DNA of 64,000 bases, taken from positions 33,893,204-33,957,203 of the forward strand of contig CM025850.1 of NCBI GenBank assembly GCA_003952965.2. Reading direction: 5' to 3'. Below are positions 63,852 through 64,000 of the stretch, piece by piece (position 1 is the first letter of the stretch; the number at the start of each line of letters is the position of its first letter). The translations under genes and the position numbers were made by a program. The notes under the pieces are model-generated. The model worked only from the letters and a program-made list of their open reading frames with translations. It had not been told where the DNA came from and did no database searches. The DNA comes from Morella rubra (lineage: Eukaryota > Streptophyta > Magnoliopsida > Fagales > Myricaceae).

Positions 63852-64000
63852 GTCTGTTCTTAAAAAAAGTACAGAAAGTTCTCGGCAAGACAATGACAGA
63901 TATCTTTATTTGTCCGCTTAATTTGCTCACTTTTTTCTTTAACTTTAACATTTTCCACATTAGAAACAATCAGAATGAGTAACATATAATGAAGAAAACA
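63852..64000 (+). other. Laccase intron 5, running off the window
   Basis: This starts with a GTCTGT donor after ...ADNPG. Reading on would add non-laccase residues, so the apparent open frame to 63982 is intron read-through. Confidence 0.8.

Overview
This is eudicot nuclear DNA. The genes have short GT-AG introns, the intergenic DNA is AT-rich and full of transposon remains, and the products are plant-specific: laccase, WRKY, SIAMESE-related inhibitor, plastid YidD, plant FtsH and GATL. A woody species is plausible but only an inference; no species marker is present. All calls come from reading the sequence and hand-splicing exons. No database search was run.

Region 1 (about 0.2-15.7 kb) is a tandem array of one small secreted cysteine-rich protein family, all on the minus strand. 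It contains three intact single-exon genes (2671-3156, 13140-13628, 15180-15662), one truncated copy (7152-7316) and one copy truncated and split by a LINE (8609-10978). The repeated blocks include several kilobases of flanking DNA and fall into an A/B/C type and a D type. The intact proteins carry a C-x3-C ... C-x3-C pair resembling the alpha-hairpinin motif. This is the least explained gene system in the window.

Region 2 (16.3-20.8 kb) holds two minus-strand genes for predicted plastid proteins: a YidD-family membrane-insertion factor (3 exons, 159 aa) and an atypical short-chain dehydrogenase/reductase (7 exons, 325 aa).

Region 3 (20.8-31 kb) is repeat-rich. It contains a 1.48-kb hAT-like non-autonomous element with a near-perfect 8-bp target duplication, a GATL-type glycosyltransferase pseudogene split by an apparent solo LTR, and a duplicated AT-rich block.

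Region 4 (31.4-34.3 kb) is an intact 8-exon HAD-superfamily phosphatase gene of the pyrimidine 5'-nucleotidase-like (SDT1/SSM1) type, with a probable 5'-UTR intron.

Region 5 (41.4-49.1 kb) is a broken mitochondrial FtsH3/FtsH10-type m-AAA protease gene. The N-terminal exons and the protease-end exons are readable, the AAA module is frameshifted, central exons were not found, and an intron carries a foldback element flanked by a duplicated exon segment.

Region 6 (49-64 kb) has a long cytosine-poor stretch, a WRKY49-like pseudogene, a small SMR (CDK inhibitor) gene with an E2F consensus upstream, and a laccase gene of the LAC2/LAC17 type whose last exon lies beyond the window. The intact genes are unrelated housekeeping, cell-cycle and cell-wall genes; I see no operon-like or pathway cluster apart from the cysteine-rich array.
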